From Yeosuana aromativorans (GTDB taxonomy: Bacteria > Bacteroidota > Bacteroidia > Flavobacteriales > Flavobacteriaceae), in the NCBI RefSeq assembly GCF_014646655.1, contig NZ_BMNR01000001.1, positions 124,001-188,000 on the forward strand: DNA of 64,000 bases, in the 5' to 3' direction. Within the stretch, counting starts at the first letter, position 1. Each line of letters opens with the position of its first letter. Position numbers and translations under genes: made by a program. The notes beneath the pieces were generated by a model, which had not been told where the DNA came from, searched no databases, and saw nothing but the letters and a program-made list of their open reading frames with translations. Positions 62,625 through 64,000 of the stretch are shown in pieces.

Positions 62625-63302
62625 TTAGATGAATCCTTTCTCCCTAGCAGCCAAAACCAAATCCCTATCGCTAGAGCCTATAACATCTAGTTTTTGCCTT
62701 AGTATGAGTTTTCTTTTTTCAATTCCAGATTTAGATAGTGGTATAATATGCATTAATTCTTTCATTTTAGAACCATTTGAAAGTTCTTTCAAGATTTGTG
62801 TATCATTTTCATCTAGAACAATAGCATTTGAAAACCTCTTTTTAAGTAATTCAACAACCGTTTTAGAGAAATAAGATTCATTATTCAAAACTGTTTTAAT
62901 GGCAACAACAACTTCTTTAAAATCAATATCGCCTTTAAGAATTAAGCTATCGGGGTTAATAGTTTTAAGAATACTGTTTAATCTTAAATTATCATTATAG
63001 CTTGTGCATATAATTACTTTAGTACTAGGAAAATCTTTTTTAGTTAACACTCCCAAATCTTGCCCCGAAAAAATCCTATTAATTGAAGAATGAGGTAAAC
63101 TGATATCCAAAAATATCAAATCAATTTTGTTCTGTTTAAAAGTATTTTTGATTTTTTTAAAAGCTGATTCACAATCTTTGGCATCATCAATCTCAAATTG
63201 TACATCCTTAGCCTCTCTTTCAACAAAAGACAGAGCCATTTTAAATGTGTCAATTATTATTTGGTGATCATCTATAATTAAAACATTATAAGTTCTTTTC
63301 AT
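62625..63302 (-). CDS. DNA-binding response regulator (receiver plus LuxR-like HTH)
   Basis: A 225-residue protein. The receiver domain (1-150) has the acidic pair DD at 11-12, phospho-acceptor Asp66 in DLIFLDISLP, and Lys near 123 in LILKGDID. The C-terminal part, about 160-225, resembles a NarL/LuxR helix-turn-helix (LDENDTQILKELSNGS, MHIIPLSKSGIEKRKLIL), though it is a diverged form. No sensor kinase lies beside it in the window. It is transcribed toward the peptide cluster with 114 bases to the VKOR-fusion start, so it may control peptide production, for example in response to cell density or stress. Confidence 0.88.
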   Translation of the reverse strand: MKRTYNVLIIDDHQIIIDTFKMALSFVEREAKDVQFEIDDAKDCESAFKKIKNTFKQNKIDLIFLDISLPHSSINRIFSGQDLGVLTKKDFPSTKVIICTSYNDNLRLNSILKTINPDSLILKGDIDFKEVVVAIKTVLNNESYFSKTVVELLKKRFSNAIVLDENDTQILKELSNGSKMKELMHIIPLSKSGIEKRKLILRQKLDVIGSSDRDLVLAAREKGFI

Positions 63303-63625
63303 TGCATTAAAAGCTTAAGCCAAATATGTATTGACGAATTTTAATTACTAGATTTTTGCTATTAATAACTTAGGAGAGAATATGGTTAAATGTACATTAA
63401 TTTTCTGACATAAAAAAAATACATATTTTTTTATGATATTATTGTTTATGATAAAAAGCTCTTTTATCAATAATTATAAATTTACAATTGCTTTAATTAA
63501 AAAAATTGAACCTTCATTCTTTGCCTTTACTTGGTCAATTGAGAATTAACTGTATTACCTAACTTATTTTCTTTCGCCCTCCTTGGTGAGAAGATAAGTC
63601 GTGTTCTAAAACTAAGGTTTCTTAA
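63303..63625. other. intergenic region before the response regulator
   Basis: These 323 bases are extremely AT-rich (for example 63421-63480 has 8 G+C in 60). The region probably contains the promoter of the leftward regulator and peptide cluster. I see no gene, hairpin or repeat. Confidence 0.5.
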
Positions 63626-63982
63626 TCAAACTATTTCCTTTGGCAATAATAATTTTTCAATGGCATCATAGCTTGCCAACTGGGCATCTGGAAGTATGCT
63701 GTCCACCAAGTCCAATACAGTAGCTATGGTCAGGTCCTTGGAGCAATTAGACAGTCTTGGAGAGGCAAAGTCGTTCTCACTGTCCAATGCCAGGATGCAT
63801 ATCCTGAGCAGGCAGGATATGATGTACCGCAGTTCGCCATTGTCTGTCACTTCAAAGGTCACCTCCTGGATGGTGGGGCTGTCTTCCCTCCTATAGTGTT
63901 TGCGCTCTCTTGGGTTCAATAACCCAAAAACTACTTCTAGTTTTTCCTTGTCTGTCATGTCCTTGGTGTCATTTCTTTCCAT
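63626..63982 (-). CDS. hypothetical protein (118 residues)
   Basis: A soluble 118-residue protein, acidic at the start (MERNDTKDMTDKEKLEVVFG), with helices around LRYIISCLLRICILALDSEN and a C-terminal PDAQLASYDAIEKLLLP. I recognise no family. Its composition stands out: 63721-63840 has about 50% G+C, against 13-30% in the DNA to its left, and codon use resembles kdgK at the other edge of the window. It may mark the host-type background or another mobile piece. Confidence 0.6.
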   Translation of the reverse strand: MERNDTKDMTDKEKLEVVFGLLNPRERKHYRREDSPTIQEVTFEVTDNGELRYIISCLLRICILALDSENDFASPRLSNCSKDLTIATVLDLVDSILPDAQLASYDAIEKLLLPKEIV

Positions 63983-64000
63983 ATCATTTTTGAATTTTAA

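Overview
The window is AT-rich DNA from a marine-type member of the Flavobacteriaceae (Bacteroidota). The assignment rests on a SusC/SusD pair, a hybrid two-component regulator, type IX secretion (T9SS) C-terminal sorting domains, many lipoprotein and Sec signals ending in SQ or C, lack of clear Shine-Dalgarno sites, and numerous sulfatases. No species can be named from the sequence alone.

Layout. (1) 1-4080, minus strand: a uronate catabolic operon kduI-kduD-uxaC-kdgK, with kdgK cut by the window edge and a perfect LacI-type palindrome (4093-4106) before kduI. (2) 4407-11623, plus strand: a broken secreted-protein gene, a TolB_N/TPR/AraC-type regulator, an S41-like protease, a beta-barrel protein, an amidohydrolase, two small unknowns and a CatB/Vat-type acetyltransferase. 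Two of these genes share a multi-block upstream element with identical spacing. (3) 12004-41146, minus strand: a large polysaccharide utilisation locus (PUL). Its order of transcription is hybrid regulator, susC, susD, GH3, six sulfatases interleaved with a GH10-like enzyme, an esterase and a lipoprotein, then a GH12-like T9SS protein, a TIM-barrel lipoprotein, a small Spy-like protein, a GH5 and a T9SS protein of unknown fold. (4) 41507-48203: an aldose-epimerase-like protein, two tandem GH5-like paralogues with beta/gamma-crystallin-like ends, and a DUF1800-DUF1501 pair. (5) From about 48316 to the right edge: a genomic island that starts at a truncated tRNA-Met(CAT) 3' fragment followed by a tyrosine integrase. 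Its cargo includes a peptide-export cluster at 53042-63302.

How the genes work together. The PUL probably takes up and breaks down a sulfated algal polysaccharide. Surface or periplasmic lipoprotein sulfatases and GH3/GH5/GH10/GH12-like enzymes act with SusCD import under the hybrid regulator. The kdu/uxa genes would channel released uronates to 2-keto-3-deoxygluconate. No polysaccharide lyase and no sulfatase-maturing enzyme lies in the window.

The best candidate for an undescribed system is on the island. Two six-cysteine peptides with GG leaders (one only 58 residues) are encoded with a fusion protein made of a catalytically dead C39-like domain, a VKOR domain and a DsbA-like domain. Two TlpA-like oxidoreductases, a glycosyltransferase-like protein, a C39 peptidase ABC exporter, an HlyD-type adaptor and a response regulator complete it. 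This looks like a machine that makes, oxidises, perhaps glycosylates, trims and exports disulfide-rich peptides.
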